Below, piece by piece: positions 12,741 to 25,184 of a stretch of DNA of 64,000 nucleotides. Under the pieces are notes generated by a model. It saw only the letters and a list, made by a program, of their open reading frames with translations. It made no database searches and was not told where the DNA came from. This DNA comes from Eopsaltria australis. Lineage: Eukaryota; Chordata; Aves; Passeriformes; Petroicidae. Position 1 is the stretch's first letter, and each line of letters starts with the position of its first letter. The translations under genes were made by a program, and so were the position numbers. Where the stretch lies: contig JAVTVJ010000076.1 of NCBI GenBank assembly GCA_034509425.1, positions 2,418,001-2,482,000 of the forward strand, in the 5' to 3' direction.

Positions 12741-13734
12741 CTTGCCTTCCCACACTAGGCTTGGGTTTCCATACCATGTTTCCTTGTTCTCTGCACATGT
12801 GAAGGCTTCCATCTCCCCTGTGAGAGAAACATTCCCCACTCTCCATGCAGATTCACATCAAAGATGACAATCAGCGCTTTCTTTCAATTACTTCATTAGT
12901 TTCAATTGGTTGAAAGCTATTTTTCAGGGATCCAGCCTGGCCTGAGCTCTATGACTGACACCACATGACAGAAATGCTTCTGCCTTTTTCAATTTTGCAG
13001 TTTGTCTGCATATTGCAGCAAGAAATACTTTCCCCAAATTCCACTCTTTCTTTTGCACATTTCACATTAATCTCCTGGCCATTCTTACAAGCTGAGTCTG
13101 GTCTGTTTATTTAGCTGGATAAATGTCTGATATAAAATCTCATTAGCCCGACAATTACCTTTGACACCAGAGATGAATAAAGTCTCTTTGCCATGTAAAT
13201 TAGGAAACCACAGTAAGTTCCTTCCAGCTCTGAGAAGACGCAGTTTTAAAAGACATTCAAAAGGCAGAAAATCAGTTAGAGTCATTATTATTTCTGTGGT
13301 GGGTACAGTTCATATCAGACATCCCAGATACCACCAGACAGGATTTTATTATTACTCCTCATGATAAAGCTGTCCCTATGCATCATATGCAGATGCCTAG
13401 TTGCTGCATTAATCATTCCACTTGATGATTCTGTCAGTTCTTCCTGTATGGCATTTCTTTGGAAAATTGCAAAAAGAATGAAACAAGAACTGGTCTACAA
13501 AGGAAAGGAAAATCAGAAGGTGAGTCCATTCTTTGCAGCACTTCTATTATCAATCCCCTTTAATAACTAGTATTAAGAACTATTATTGCAAAAAAATGTT
13601 TACAGTATTAATGCAAGAAATATTTAAAGTGCAGGAATTTTGGATTGGGGTTTGATTTCCTCTTCCATTTCTCAGGTGTTCTCTCTGATATGATGAAAAG
13701 ACTCTCTACTTAGTGAATGTGCAAGAAGCTCAAA
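12741..13734. other. Unique DNA, no gene seen
   Basis: About 1 kb between the G-rich stretch and the deleted CR1. The frames at 13085-13285 minus, 13161-13364 plus and 13361-13570 plus have no recognisable domain. Nothing further is seen. Confidence 0.6.
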
Positions 13735-14009
13735 ATTTGGGTACTGAGGGAGCTGACAGAAGTGCTCACTGAGCCCCTTTCCATCATTAGATGCAGTATT
13801 AGGAAAAAATTCTTCATGGAAAGGATTGTCAAGCATTGGAAAAAGCTGCCCAGGGAAGTGGTTGGGTCACCTTCCCTGGAAGGATTTAAAAGAAGTGTAG
13901 ATGTGGCACTTTGTGACGTGGATTGGTAGTAACTTGGCAGTACTGGGTTAACTGGTGGACTCGATATTAAAGATATTTTCCAACCTAAATTTGATTCTAT
14001 GATTCTATG
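13735..14009 (+). mobile_element. CR1 LINE with an internal deletion
   Basis: Two distant CR1 regions are joined. Bases 13738-13789 read in frame as part of the CR1 ORF2 reverse-transcriptase region (residues LRELTEVLTEPLSII). At about 13789 the sequence switches to the CR1 3' end: 'attaggaaaaaattcttc', 'ctgcccagggaagtgg', 'gtgtagatgtggcac', 'ggtggactcgat', 'ttttccaacc', and a tail with two copies of gattctat (13994-14009). The remainder of ORF2 is missing. The 70-codon frame 13717-13929 simply runs through the join and is not a gene. Confidence 0.85.
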
Positions 14010-14540
14010 ATTTCAAAGAAGCCCAAATCTCATTCATGGCCAATACCATTCAAGTGGTTCTGAGACTCTGATGTTTTGAACATTTAGTTGAAATCTTTCT
14101 GAAGTGACAGGCATTGGAATCTTCAGTGTTTGGTTTCCCAGTCCCTCAGGTCATTTTACAAATATTATCCAAGCAGAGTGCTGCTTGGAAAGGGGAGCTT
14201 TTTAATGGACTATATTTGTTCAGAGAACCTGTAAAAGCGAACATGGAAGTGTGAGTGCACAGAAGAAAAAGAGCTTTGTATGAAGTTTTCCATTCATGTA
14301 GCTGTGCTGTGTCATTCCTTCATAATAAATGGAGCTATGTAGGTTTTCCTAAACAGTAGAAAAATAATTGGGTTTCCAGCAGACATGCTAGAGCCTTGTT
14401 TACTCAAATGTCATTCCCTTATGGTACAGCACCTCTAATTCTGTAGGGCTGTTCTGGCTGTCTAGGTCACCGGCAGCCTCATTATTGTGTACAGGTATGG
14501 TATGCCCAGAGTGAAAACTGTGACTGGCAAAAAGAACAAA

Positions 14541-14576
14541 TTGTAATTAACCCTAGCATTGTAATTAACCCTAGGC
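14541..14576 (+). repeat. 18-bp tandem duplication, two copies
   Basis: The unit starting at 14541 is repeated at 14559, and the copies differ only in the last two bases. Probably a replication-slippage product. Confidence 0.85.
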
Positions 14577-15186
14577 TCTCAACCTAGGATGATGGGTTTT
14601 AATATTGAAATTGCATTTAACCACTTCAGTAGAGATGAGCAGAAAGCAGGAGATGTAGAAATAAGCAAAATAATGAAGTGATTAATATTCACAGTATAAA
14701 GAATTCACTCTTCCCATCTGTTAGAAATCACTATGCATTCCACACTTGTCTGTCTGTAAATCAGAAGCAGAGTGATGATTTATAAAAAAAAGTCATTTTT
14801 TCAGAGGACTGCACCTCTCTTGATGAGGTGGTTGCCTGTTATCTGGATTTTACAAATGTGGTTAATTGTCCATAACTCTACTGAATTTTTTTGCAAATAT
14901 ATTTTCATCTGTGGTCAGTAAGTGTTGTGCAGTATTATCCTAATAATTATAGTAGAGCTTGACTGTTAAGTGCACCTCTAATTTCTGCTGAAGGCAGTGG
15001 GATTTACAGCAATGAGCTTTAAAGATGGTTCTCCTGCTAGACCTGGATCACTTGCTTAATCTCTACAAACTATATGGCATTTGCTAGAGTAATTTCTTTG
15101 ATCATTGCCCCCTGGCACAAGCCATTAGTATTTGGGGACTGGCCAGGTTTCCATTAAGAGGAGAAATTGATGGCAGAAATCAGAGA

Positions 15187-15203
15187 TTTTTTTTTTTTTT
15201 TTT
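15187..15203 (+). repeat. Poly(T) run, 17 bases
   Basis: Seventeen uninterrupted T residues. No retroposed gene body is recognised on the complementary strand. Confidence 0.9.
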
Positions 15204-15408
15204 GGTGCTGTCCTGCTTATTTACAATGAATATTCACAAAGTTATGCTTCCCTGAACCTGGCAGAAGCCCCTAGAGGCAGCTCTTGAGCACAGTTTAAAA
15301 ATCCAATGCTTCAAATGCCTTTAACTTTGTCCCCTTTTCAGGGCTGCTGGCACAAAAGTGTTTTCCTTTGGTTCACCACTTTCTTTCGTCTTACTCCTCT
15401 GTGTTTCA

Positions 15409-15618
15409 TGTTCCACCTGAACATGAGGTACTGTGCAGGTGACTGAGCACTGGAACAGGCTGCCGAGGGAGGCTATGGAGTCTCCCTTCCTGGAGATATT
15501 CAAAACCCATCTGGGCACAAATCTGAGTAACCTGCTCTAGGGGACCCTGTTGAACAAAGGGGTTGGACTACATGACCTCCAGGGGTCTCTTCCAGCCTTA
15601 CCCATTCTGTGATTCTGT
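15409..15618 (+). mobile_element. CR1 LINE fragment, 3' end
   Basis: Sense-strand CR1 3' end of a different subfamily from the copies at 1 and 13735. Landmarks are 'cctgaacatgagg' (15416), 'gtgactgagcactggaacaggc' split across 15438-15460, 'ggagatattcaaaacccatc', 'gggttggacta', 'gacctccaggg', 'tcttccagcc' and the terminal 'attctgtgattctgt'. A small internal gap removes the usual bases between the 'aacatgagg' and 'gtgac' blocks. Two frames on the opposite strand here (15321-15518, 15500-15691) are shadows. Confidence 0.9.
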
Positions 15619-16816
15619 CCTTGCACACCCTGTCTTGCTGCTTTTGGGGCCAGACTCTCAGCCGACATGCACCACCTGAGCCCAGGTCCACTCTTGCTTG
15701 TCTTGACCATCAGCTGCCATGGCCACCAGGCACCATCTTCAATAAAACAATGTAATTTCTTCCCCTGTGGGTGAAAGATAAGTATTTAACCAATGCTGTA
15801 GTAAATGGCAGCTGCTGAGACCTTTTAGCCTTATAATACAAATTCTCTGTCACTTGCAAAGTTTTTACATGCATAAAAATTGGTGGGAAAGAAAAACAAA
15901 GCTGTGAATCAAGATTGATGATCTTTATTTCTTTTAGAATTTTCAGGTAAAAGGGATTGCAGTTATTTTCAGATGAAAAATGCTGTTTATTCTATGTCAA
16001 AATGTTGTGTGTTTTTTTTTTTTAAATCTCTTTAAACTCTCTTTCCTTAGCAAAAATCTAATAGGATTGCTTTAGTTTGGGTTGGTTCAGCACAGGTAAA
16101 AGTGTTTTATTCTGTTGAGTGGCCTCAGAAGATTTCAATTTCTCTGTTTAGTAAATTTTTATACTGCATTTCCACTTCATGCATGAGATGGCAATTTGAT
16201 ATGTTATCACTCCTAATGGTCTCCAAAGAGTGGTTGCTTTCACAAGACAAAATGGATTTCTTTCCAAGTATGCTCTATGTTTCAAGGTAGAAATCATCTG
16301 ACTTCAGTGCATTACAACAGATGACAAAATAAGCCAGCTTGTGAAAGGGAACGTGATCATCACTCTCCTGAGATAGGAAGCCTGTGCAGTGAGGTGGTAT
16401 AATGAGAAAGCCCTGTGGGTGTATTAAGCTAGTTCCAATCAAATCATGTGAGACCATATATCAGAAGTCAACAGTGAAGCTGTTCAACTGAACTTCGTCA
16501 AAGGGTTTTATTCCAGATAACAATGTCAAAAGAAAAAACCTGATTTTTATTAAAATATTCTCAATTTTTTTTGGTCAGGATACAGCACGAAAGACCACTG
16601 GCATGCTTGTTTCAAGATGAATTTCAAACTTTATTCACACCTGAGTGTAATCCCTTGTTTGCAGATATAACCCTCTATGCAGATATGACTGTCTATACTT
16701 TAGTCTATTTTTATAGGAAGTGTTGACATGAGGTGCGAGTAAAATATAGGTTTCAAATGAATCTCTGGGTTGTTACCCTTTTTTTTTTTTTTTTACCCTG
16801 TGAGCTTGCTGTTCTT
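15619..16816. other. Unique DNA with homopolymer T runs
   Basis: No gene is seen. T runs lie at 16012-16023 (12) and 16779-16794 (16). The second is flanked on both sides by 'accc', giving a short symmetric context. Otherwise featureless. Confidence 0.6.
16779..16794 (+). repeat. Poly(T) run, 16 bases
   Basis: Sixteen uninterrupted T residues, 22 bases upstream of a short CR1-like tail. Likely a simple homopolymer. Confidence 0.9.
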
Positions 16817-16856
16817 TGTGAGTCCCTTCCAGCTCAGGTCATCCCATGATTCTATG
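16817..16856 (+). mobile_element. Very short CR1 3' tail (tentative)
   Basis: Only the last 40 bases of a CR1 seem to be present: 'gagtcccttccagctcagg' followed by 'cccatgattctatg'. The order 'gtcccttcca... gattctatg' fits a severely 5'-truncated CR1 insertion. Its shortness leaves chance resemblance possible. Confidence 0.45.
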
Positions 16857-19800
16857 CTTCTCAGATTGGAAGTCGTCTTTCAGAAAGTGTTTTTATACAC
16901 TTGTTTCTCTCTAAGGCTTTTGGAATTAACAATTTTATAACTTATATTATCAACCATTCTGTCTCTCAAATGCCTTTCCACTCCTGTGGCTTTCAACTTC
17001 TTTCAGTTTCAAACTCTTACAAGTTTTTCTGTGGAAAGTGTAGACTTCTGTATACCATGTTCTAGCCTACTGACAAAAGCCTTTTATTTCTTAGTTACCC
17101 TTTGCAGATGCCTTAGAAATTTTCTGTGGTCTGCCAGACTGAAAAACCACAGATCTGCTGTCAACCCACATCAGCTGAACTGTCCTTTTCCTTTTCCTTA
17201 CTGCATATGCATGATTTTACTTGGAGTATATATATTCTTGGCAAATGCAAAGTTTGTCTCTGGCCAAGGGATTCCGAAAGAAAAGCCCTTACCACGATTA
17301 CCCTTTTCAGCTTGTATTGATTTTGAGTCTTGAGAGATTTCCTGCTAAAGACTACTGAGGTCTTGTGCTAGATAGAAAAAGAAAAAAAAAGGGTTTTTTT
17401 TCTCTTTTTTTATCCAAAGAAAAACCAAACTTGAAAAAGTCAAACATCAGTGTTTCCAAGGCAGTCTCAGCACCAGGAGACTTGACATTGGTCAGAACCA
17501 GTAGGTTCAGTTTTCAATCCTTCTTTACAATATTGTCCTCAGTCCAAACACTGCTCTGCTACCACAGTTGTTTTCTACATCCCTGCAAGGTCTTGTGTGC
17601 TTTCATTAATATTAACAGGATCTCTCAGGTTCTGAAACCCTGTGTCTTACTGTGAGGACTGTGCCTAGACCCCTGTCTGAGTCAAGATCACACAAGAAAT
17701 ATTGACATCTCTTTTGTGTCCATGTCAGGTATCCAATCAGTAGAACTTCAAAGTGCTTGCAAGACCTCTAATGGTGCACATGGCGCTATATATATTATAG
17801 AAATAGCCAGAAATAAGACAAGAGAGATTGAAAGTATATTGCTAGGAATAGTACGTTTGTGTATTTGCTGTAAAAAGTTATGAGCTATGACTATGCCCTT
17901 GTGTCTCCTTTGCCTTGATTTTTTACTGTACAAACAGCAAAAGACCGCAAATAACCTACCTTTTGTGCACCTGTTTTATGGAGAATCCTTAAAAATGATG
18001 CAGTATACTGTGTGTGGGATGGTTTTGTGGGGTTGTAGGGACTTCTGTTCTCCCCTTTGGGTCTCTCCTTACAAAAGGGTACTGCCATATTGGCTAACAA
18101 GGAAAGTGCTTGAAACAAACTGCCTATATCCACTCCTCCTGTTTTAGTGTAACAGAGGGCATACTCCTAGCTGCAGTTCCAGACTCGACCTGAACCCTCT
18201 TTATCCGGTGTTAAGTCTTTTGAAGTCCTCCACAGCATGAGCTTATTGGTGATTTCAATGCTCTTTATTTCTGAATACAAGAAAGTTACTAACAATGAAC
18301 TGGCTTCCCAAACAAGATCAGGAAGCTTCAAAGCAATGTGTGCAATTCACTATAGCTATTGGGAGCAGCTAAACTGGTCCAAAGAGGAATTTGGAAAAGT
18401 ATGCAACTCCCCAGGTGCAGGGAGTGTCTCAGGGCACTGCAGGAGCTTTGCTGATTATTCACCCTGTCCAAACTTAGAGGGTAAATTTGAGAAAAGGTGG
18501 TGTTTGGAGCTTTTTAACGAGCTGGAGGAATTGTGGTTCAGACATACATGATTATGGTGACTGTGAATCCTTGACACAGGTCTTTGTATCGGGCAAGTTG
18601 CATGGAGCACTCATCGGACCCCACGGACAGTGGCTGTGAGGCAAATTCTGATCAAGGGGAGTACAGACCCTGTCTTTGCATTGGGTCAGAGATCTTCAGT
18701 TTTGCAAAAATGAAAAATTGAATGGGAAGAAATCCAGTTTTGAAGCACTGAGAAGGGAATTGTAAAAGAACTGATCCATTTAAGAAAAACCTTACATTCC
18801 CTGAAGCTTCTGATTAATTTATTGAAAAAGTGTTCATAAAAGATGAAACCAAACCCAAATCTGTTGCTTCGGTAAAGAACACATTCAGGATGCAAAGCCC
18901 AGGGCTTTGCCCTACCGGCACAGAGAGAGCATTTCAGCTGTCATCCAAGTAGGCACCTGTCACTCCCATCACAGCAGGAACAGCATGATTTCTGGCCTAA
19001 TTTCTTGAACATCAGTGGTATTGAATGGAGATCTCAGAAACTATGCAAACCAGGACCAAAAACTACAAACACGGCTTTTTTTTTTTTCTTTTTTTCTTCC
19101 CCTATGAAAGCCTCAAGGAATATGAAGTCATCCTTAAGTCTGTTTCTGTTCCCCAGGCTTTTCTTTCCACAGTGGTGGGCTGATCTTCATATATTTGCAT
19201 GATGGTCTGACCCACTTTGAACAAAATTATATGCTGATCAGTGAAAAACAGACTATACTTTCCTGCCTTTTGGATTATTATTCAAAAGGAAAGGAGACCC
19301 AGAGCAGCATGTCATGTTCACTGTTGCATTACAACACATTGGAGTAGCCAAGCTTTAGTAAAACAGACCCATTGGAGGAATAGGAGTCTGCCTTAATAGT
19401 GCAAAAACTTTCTGCAGGCATCCTGCTTAGTACCATCTGGAACAACTCTGTGGCGAGAGCTGTGGGATATGAGCTCTATGTAGGAAAATGAAGTTTGCTC
19501 TTTGGTTATAACAGTGGTTTAGCTGTGTGTCGGGGCTGTGAAATCACATTGCACACATTCATTCCAGGGGTAGTCCAGCAGCTCCTCCTGGTTTGTCACC
19601 TTCACAGACAGGACAGTTGACAGTATTGTTTTGCACTGAAAGTCTCTTTCTGGTGATCTTGTCCATACTTGCTGCTTGTACGGTTGAGTCATGCTGTCAT
19701 GTAGTATTGTTCGTGCATACTTGGAATTCTGTCTTGGAATTTACTAATCTTTTTTCTCTATCAAATCTGTAAGAATTGAAGGAGAATTTAATTGCTAAGA

Positions 19801-19884
19801 AGCATTTTGCCCTATCCTAAATTTGATTTAACTGCAAAGCAAATAGATCTCAGTGAATGTTTTTGGTTTGTTTTTTTTTCCCTG
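16857..19884. other. Unique DNA with a 19-bp palindrome
   Basis: About 3 kb without a supported gene. The longest frames (16986-17333 plus, 115 codons; 18237-18551 plus, 104 codons) match no family I recognise. An A/T mirror lies at about 17383-17405. A palindrome of two 9-bp arms around one base (gcaaagccc / gggctttgc) occupies 18892-18910. A T-rich run starts at 19076. Confidence 0.55.
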
Positions 19885-19960
19885 AACAGTGATTAATACA
19901 GATTTAAAAGCAATATTCATAAAACAGTGATTAATACAGATTTAAAAGCAATATTCATAA
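19885..19960 (+). repeat. Exact 38-bp tandem duplication
   Basis: The 38 bases at 19885-19922 (starting aacagtgattaatac) are repeated without a single difference at 19923-19960. Complete identity implies a very recent duplication or an assembly artefact. No gene is involved; the frame beginning at 19927 starts inside the second copy and has no recognised product. Confidence 0.95.
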
Positions 19961-22900
19961 ATTACTCAGCTCTTTTATGTTTCATGCCAATGATTTTGTG
20001 TTATGTTTACATCACTGCTCTTGTGGCTGTATTAATTGCAGGGACTATACAACATCAGATGCTGAACAAATATGCATGTCATGGATCTGCAGTTCCCCAG
20101 ATCCAGTGGAAAGGCTGGAAGCCTTCTTTTTGGTTGCTCTAATTTTAAAGCAGAAGTAGAGGTGCTGTATGTAATGTATATAAAAAGGACATGATGAACT
20201 CCATCTGGAAGGTCCAGTCCTTCAAGGACTTTCTGTGTTGAAGGTTCCACATTTTCTAACATTCAGAGAACTTTGCAGAAACACATTTAATTGTTGCCTT
20301 TATGGGACCTAGTAATAAAAATAATAATAAAAGCATGGGTTTATGACAATTGTAATGTAACAAACATTTGGCAAATCTCTTGGAAAACTGTCTCTATTTA
20401 TGCCTTATATAGACCAGCACTCCTCAGTAAGAGGAGAAAACCTGAGCAGAAATGACAGGAAATAAAATCTTAGGTTTTCCTAAGATAGTTTCACTTGCTA
20501 CAGGTTCCTGAGTACTTTTGAGGCAATCCTATGTAGGTTACAGCATCTGTAAATGAAGACTATAATGAAGGATTACCAGGACCAGATGAAATATTTCTAC
20601 CAGTTATGCCACATGAATGTATTAGGGGCAGTCCTACATGCCCTAATATAGCAAACTCTTTAACATCTGCATACATTTAAGTCCAAGTATATTTTTGCAG
20701 CTGTTATTTGGTACAGGGTAGAATAATTGAAAAATTAATCACAGACAAAATGCATTTGGCAAATTGCAGATGTGTATACATAAGCAAGCTACTAGATTTC
20801 TGTCTTGGATCACGAGGTTCAATATCTGTTAACACATTGTTTTAGGCTGCTGCATACCTGACCCATAATTTAGATAATAAAGAGAGTGAAGAAAGACTTC
20901 CTTTTATATTTACTGTGATAAAAAATTTGCAGTTGATGAGAAATGGACTTGTGTAGCTGTATTTACAATCCTGAGTGAACACAAAATATTGGAGCCAGAC
21001 AGGGAAGCAGGCAAGAGGCGCAAGAAGCTTCCTTGTGCTTTCTATACCTGATAAGTAAAATCTTAGGTTTTACCATCTCTAAATCTCACCAGGTGTTCAT
21101 TTTGAACCTAAATTTTACAGGTTTTTACAATGCCACGAGCTAAATAGTTTGAAATGGCACTTTATCTTCTGGTTGTGTTTTTGAGCTCAAGTATGGTGGT
21201 TACCGTGCTTCGTGCTGAAGTCAGGGCTGCCAGCAAATGTGTGTGTGTGATCTCAGCACACCTGCCAGACCGGATCTCTCAGGTTACTTTACACAAAAAG
21301 GCACTCAGATTTTGAATCCCAAATAGCCTGAAGTAGGAGACTTTCTTGAGCCTGAGCTGGGATGCAGGAGTGTCCAAGGCATGCAGCATCTCAGCTGTAG
21401 GCACTTGTCTGTAGGAAGGAAGGCAGGGCTGTGGGTGCTTAGCTGAAATAACATGTCAATACCGAGCCCAGCTGTTTCTTGGACTCCTGCTTCACATGCC
21501 CTCCTGTTTCTGCTCCACAGAAATGAGGAGTTCTTGGTGTTTTTACAAGGTGGCATTTAGCCCTGTGTCTGGCCTCCTCTGGCACTGTTTCCTGGCCAAG
21601 CATCAGTGACAACAGCTTCTTGTCATTGATAGTCAAGTAATGTCTCGAGTGTTCAAGATGTCACATTTGTGCACATCCCATATGTTTTATGCTTAAATAT
21701 ATCAAAATTAGCCCCTTCTCCAGGAATGATCACTTAAAAGAATCACTAAGAGTAGAAGTGAAAATAACTAAGCAATGTTTTTGCTAGTCGTTAATTCATA
21801 CAGATAGCATAAATAAATAAATAACATGGCAAAAACAAATAGGGTAAAAATAAATTTATTTTTGTTGTAGTTTGTGTAAAGAGTAAGTACTCATTTGATC
21901 TCAACACTACTGCTGTGACACAGGCAACTATTTATAGCCTCATTTATTATGTTCAACATACAGTGCAGAGATGATGAGTTCTTTACCAAGGTCAAGGATT
22001 AAGTAGGGAAGTAGGGCCAGACTTCTTGACATATGTATGTGAGCACCTGTGACTTCCCTATGATTTGGTTAGTGTCTCTGTTAAGTGAATTAAGAGTGAG
22101 ATTTTTCAAGCCTTCATAAGACATTAGTTGCAATTAAAACTGTACCTTACAGTTCCTTTTGTCCACTTAGGACATGTAAGACATTTTATTTTTATTGGCT
22201 CTTCAGTATCTCCAGCTATGGACTGAGGGCAACTAGTGAAAAAACAAAATTCAAAACAAAGCAGCAAAACCAAAGCAAACAGAAAAAAACCCCAATTCCT
22301 GCTTCCAACAGCAGCACAGAGCTAATCCCTGCAGTGGACATTTGTAACAGCCAAAGCAATGAGAGCTTTCACATATTTTAAAACTATTTCACAACCTTTA
22401 CTGATTTCTAATGAGGCTGAATTAGCACCTTCTTTTTTTCTAGGAGCTGCATCTTAACATCGAGGTTGTTGGAGAGGTGGAGAGAATGAAATCATGTAGC
22501 TGTGCACAGAGAAAGAGCAGCCTCTGAAACTGCTCACGCTTGGCTGGAGTTCACAGAGCATAAGCCAATTTTTGCGCCCACAGAGCAGTTCATTTCTTGG
22601 CAGCTGAATCGGAATAAAGCTCCAAGGCTACAGCGGCCCACAGCCTGCTGTGACTCGGTGACCACAGAGCCTAATTTGTGCTGGATAAAGCCCTAAAGAG
22701 ATTAACTGACTCATAACATATGCTACTTTACCTTCTACAAATGAACCTCAAATGCAGTTCCATGTTTCTGATCCCTCTCTAAATTTTGCAAATACCCTAC
22801 CACTTAGTCACAGATATAGGGGAACCTGAAGAAGGAAAAAAAGTTATCAGTCATACATTTTTTACAAATACTTCAAAAGACTATATGCTTTCTCTGCCAG

Positions 22901-24937
22901 GAATGTGACATTTCACATTAAGGAATCTATAAAAAATGCATACGTTCATTTTGGGAAATCTCTGAGCAGCAGCAGTGCAGGTGTCTTACCTGCGGCACAG
23001 CCACGTAGGAGAGGCAGCTACATCCAGTGTTGAATTTAGCAAGGGACGGCCAAATATAAGTCTGTAAAAGTCACTGAATCTCTTCAGTCTCCCCAGGCCC
23101 ATAAAGAGCTCCTTGGAGATGGTCAGCAGCTTAAAAGACAGACCATGAGGAGCAGGAGTGCCACCCAATAGAGTCAGGGTATTTCTAAACCAGGCTGCTG
23201 AGGGTTTGCACTGTGAAGCAGATACACTCTGTGGTTCAGCAGTTCCTGATTCCACAACGTGGGGCTGGCTGGGATGAGTTATCCTTCCCTGGTAGCCCAC
23301 AACAATATTACACTGAGAATAAGGATGCTGTTATTCGCCCAGATGTCATTCCAACCTGGAATTTGAGTGGGGGTCTGGGGACAAGCAGTACATATATTAT
23401 ACAAAACTGAGAGGCTCAATTCATTTCCATGTCATGAAACACTATCTTCCCAAAGGATTCAGATGAGGGCAGCTGGGATGGTCACATGTACAGGTCATCT
23501 TCCACAAAAGCAGTGATCTGACATCATTGGTCTAACAGTTCATAAATCCTTTTGAAAACCCAACCCTACTGCAGTGAAAGGCATTTATTATCAGTGATTT
23601 CAAATGCAGCTAACTTCATTAAATTCAAGGCATTCCATCCTATCGAAGTAACAACAAATATCAGCTCAAACAGCCATTTTAAATGAGCTAATAAATACCG
23701 GATCAAATAAATTATGTTGCTGATTAACAGCTCTACATTTTTAACCTGCTTTATTGTCATATCTTAAAGCCAAATATATGTGCAGATGTTAGGAGGCTTA
23801 AATAGGAATTAATCTGTATTAAATGGCATCTTAGAAAGGTTTTTGGCTCTTGTAAGATAGTTCAGACCTCATACACTAAAAAGCTCTGTGTGTCTCCTCA
23901 CACCTGGAAATGCCATAGTTTTAAAGTTAACAGTGAGGATTCTTCCTGGTATCTTTTTATCCTGAGATTTTCTGGATGCCCTTAAAAATCACATCATCCA
24001 AATCCAAGTGAGAACGGGAAACCTAAGACATTTAGTGCCTTTTTAGAAGCATGTCTTACACTGCTGTTCTCAGCAGATATATGTCAAGAAATTGAACTAT
24101 TTTCTTTTACCTTCTAGGCATTTGCTCCAAAGACCAAGCAAAATGTGTCAGCTTCCATGATGCAATTGCACTTGCTTTGGGGTTGTGATCATGGTCAGTG
24201 GCTGTGGGTGAGCTGATGAGCAGGAACTCATGCTGAAGTAGAGCAGTTGCCAGTTATTGTGTGAATACAGTCTAAAGTCCATTGTAATGAAGTTCCTAGT
24301 ATCGATGGATTTAAGGAGGCAAATCCAACACCATATTCTACCAGTGTGCCTCCAGGATGATCCAAACCCACAATTAATGCTCTGTCATAGATCAAACTTG
24401 TTTTCAGCTCAAACAGACAACCAGTCTGCATAAGCTGCAAATTTTTACACTAACAAAGCCGTTTGATTTTTATGTCTGGAATCTTCTTAATTTTTATACT
24501 TGTCAATGCATAGTGGACTGGGCAGATCAAGTCCTTACTGTAACTGATTACTGGGGATATTCTTCCTCTCCCTTTTCTTTCCAAACTTCTCCTGAAAATG
24601 AAACTAGATCTTGTAGCCACCAGATAAACAAAGCTCAGAAGGTGTCAAGCTGGTAAGATGTGTAAAACTGAGTTATTTATGCAAGTCAAAGAAGCTCAGA
24701 AGTTTCTCCCCCCCAAGCACAGACCCTGTGCTCCCCAGCCTGTTACATGCATGTATTGAGTCTAGGCCCTAGCGAACAATTCAATTCCTCAAAGACCATA
24801 AAATTGGCACAGACTCATAGGACTCAGTAGAACTAGGCAGCCAAGGATGCTTATTTAGCTCAAGGGGGAATGATATGATTTTAATCTAGGAAAATTTGAG
24901 TGTTATAACCTCTCCAGTAAAAACCTAAGGAAAAGAT
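19961..24937. other. Unique DNA, no gene seen
   Basis: About 5 kb with no recognisable exon or interspersed repeat. It contains a short (AAAT)n around 21810-21826 and an A-rich, CAAA-like stretch at about 22238-22292. Frames at 21305-21636 minus, 22502-22696 plus and 22986-23300 minus carry no family signature. The stretch 22470-22700 is slightly richer in GC than its neighbours. Confidence 0.55.
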
Positions 24938-25100
24938 AAAGGAGGGAGGGGAGAAAGAAAAAGAAAAAGGAACAGGAGAAGAAAAAGGAGAAGAAAAAGG
25001 AAAAGGAAAAGGAAAAGGAAAAGAAAAAGAAAAAGAAAAAGAAAAAGAGAAAAAAAAGAAAAAAGAAAAAGAAAAAGAAAAAAAGAAATAGAAATAGAAA

Positions 25101-25172
<72 letters not shown>

Positions 25173-25184
25173 AAAAGAGAAAGG
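24938..25184 (+). repeat. 247-bp purine tract with (GAAA)18 microsatellite
   Basis: The plus strand is all A or G for 247 bases except for three pyrimidines (24973, 25089, 25095). The left part is built of AAAAGG-, GAAAAA- and GGAGAA-type units. The right part contains 18 perfect GAAA units at 25103-25174. The minus-strand frame 24925-25197, made almost only of Phe, Leu and Ser, is a translation artefact of this tract. Long purine mirror tracts like this are known to be able to form triplex (H-) DNA and to vary in length. Confidence 0.97.

Larger units (their letters stand above)
14010..15408. other. Unique DNA with a short tandem duplication and a poly(T) run
   Basis: No gene is seen. An 18-bp near-exact tandem duplication (unit ttgtaattaaccctagca) occupies 14541-14576. 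A run of 17 T residues lies at 15187-15203. The rest is ordinary AT-rich sequence. Confidence 0.65.

Noticed and set aside
12322..12867. Overlapping frames on both strands in the G-rich stretch
   Set aside because: They are by-products of skewed composition; three plus frames overlap one another and none has a domain.
13717..13929. 70-codon frame with reverse-transcriptase-like N-terminal residues
   Set aside because: It reads across the CR1 deletion junction into non-coding 3' sequence; not a gene.
16986..17333. 115-codon plus frame with hydrophobic stretches
   Set aside because: Hydrophobicity comes from T-rich DNA; a second frame (17126-17320) overlaps it, and no family is recognised.
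25103..25174. Regularly repeated units that might suggest a CRISPR array
   Set aside because: The units are a 4-bp microsatellite with no spacers, and the genome is avian.
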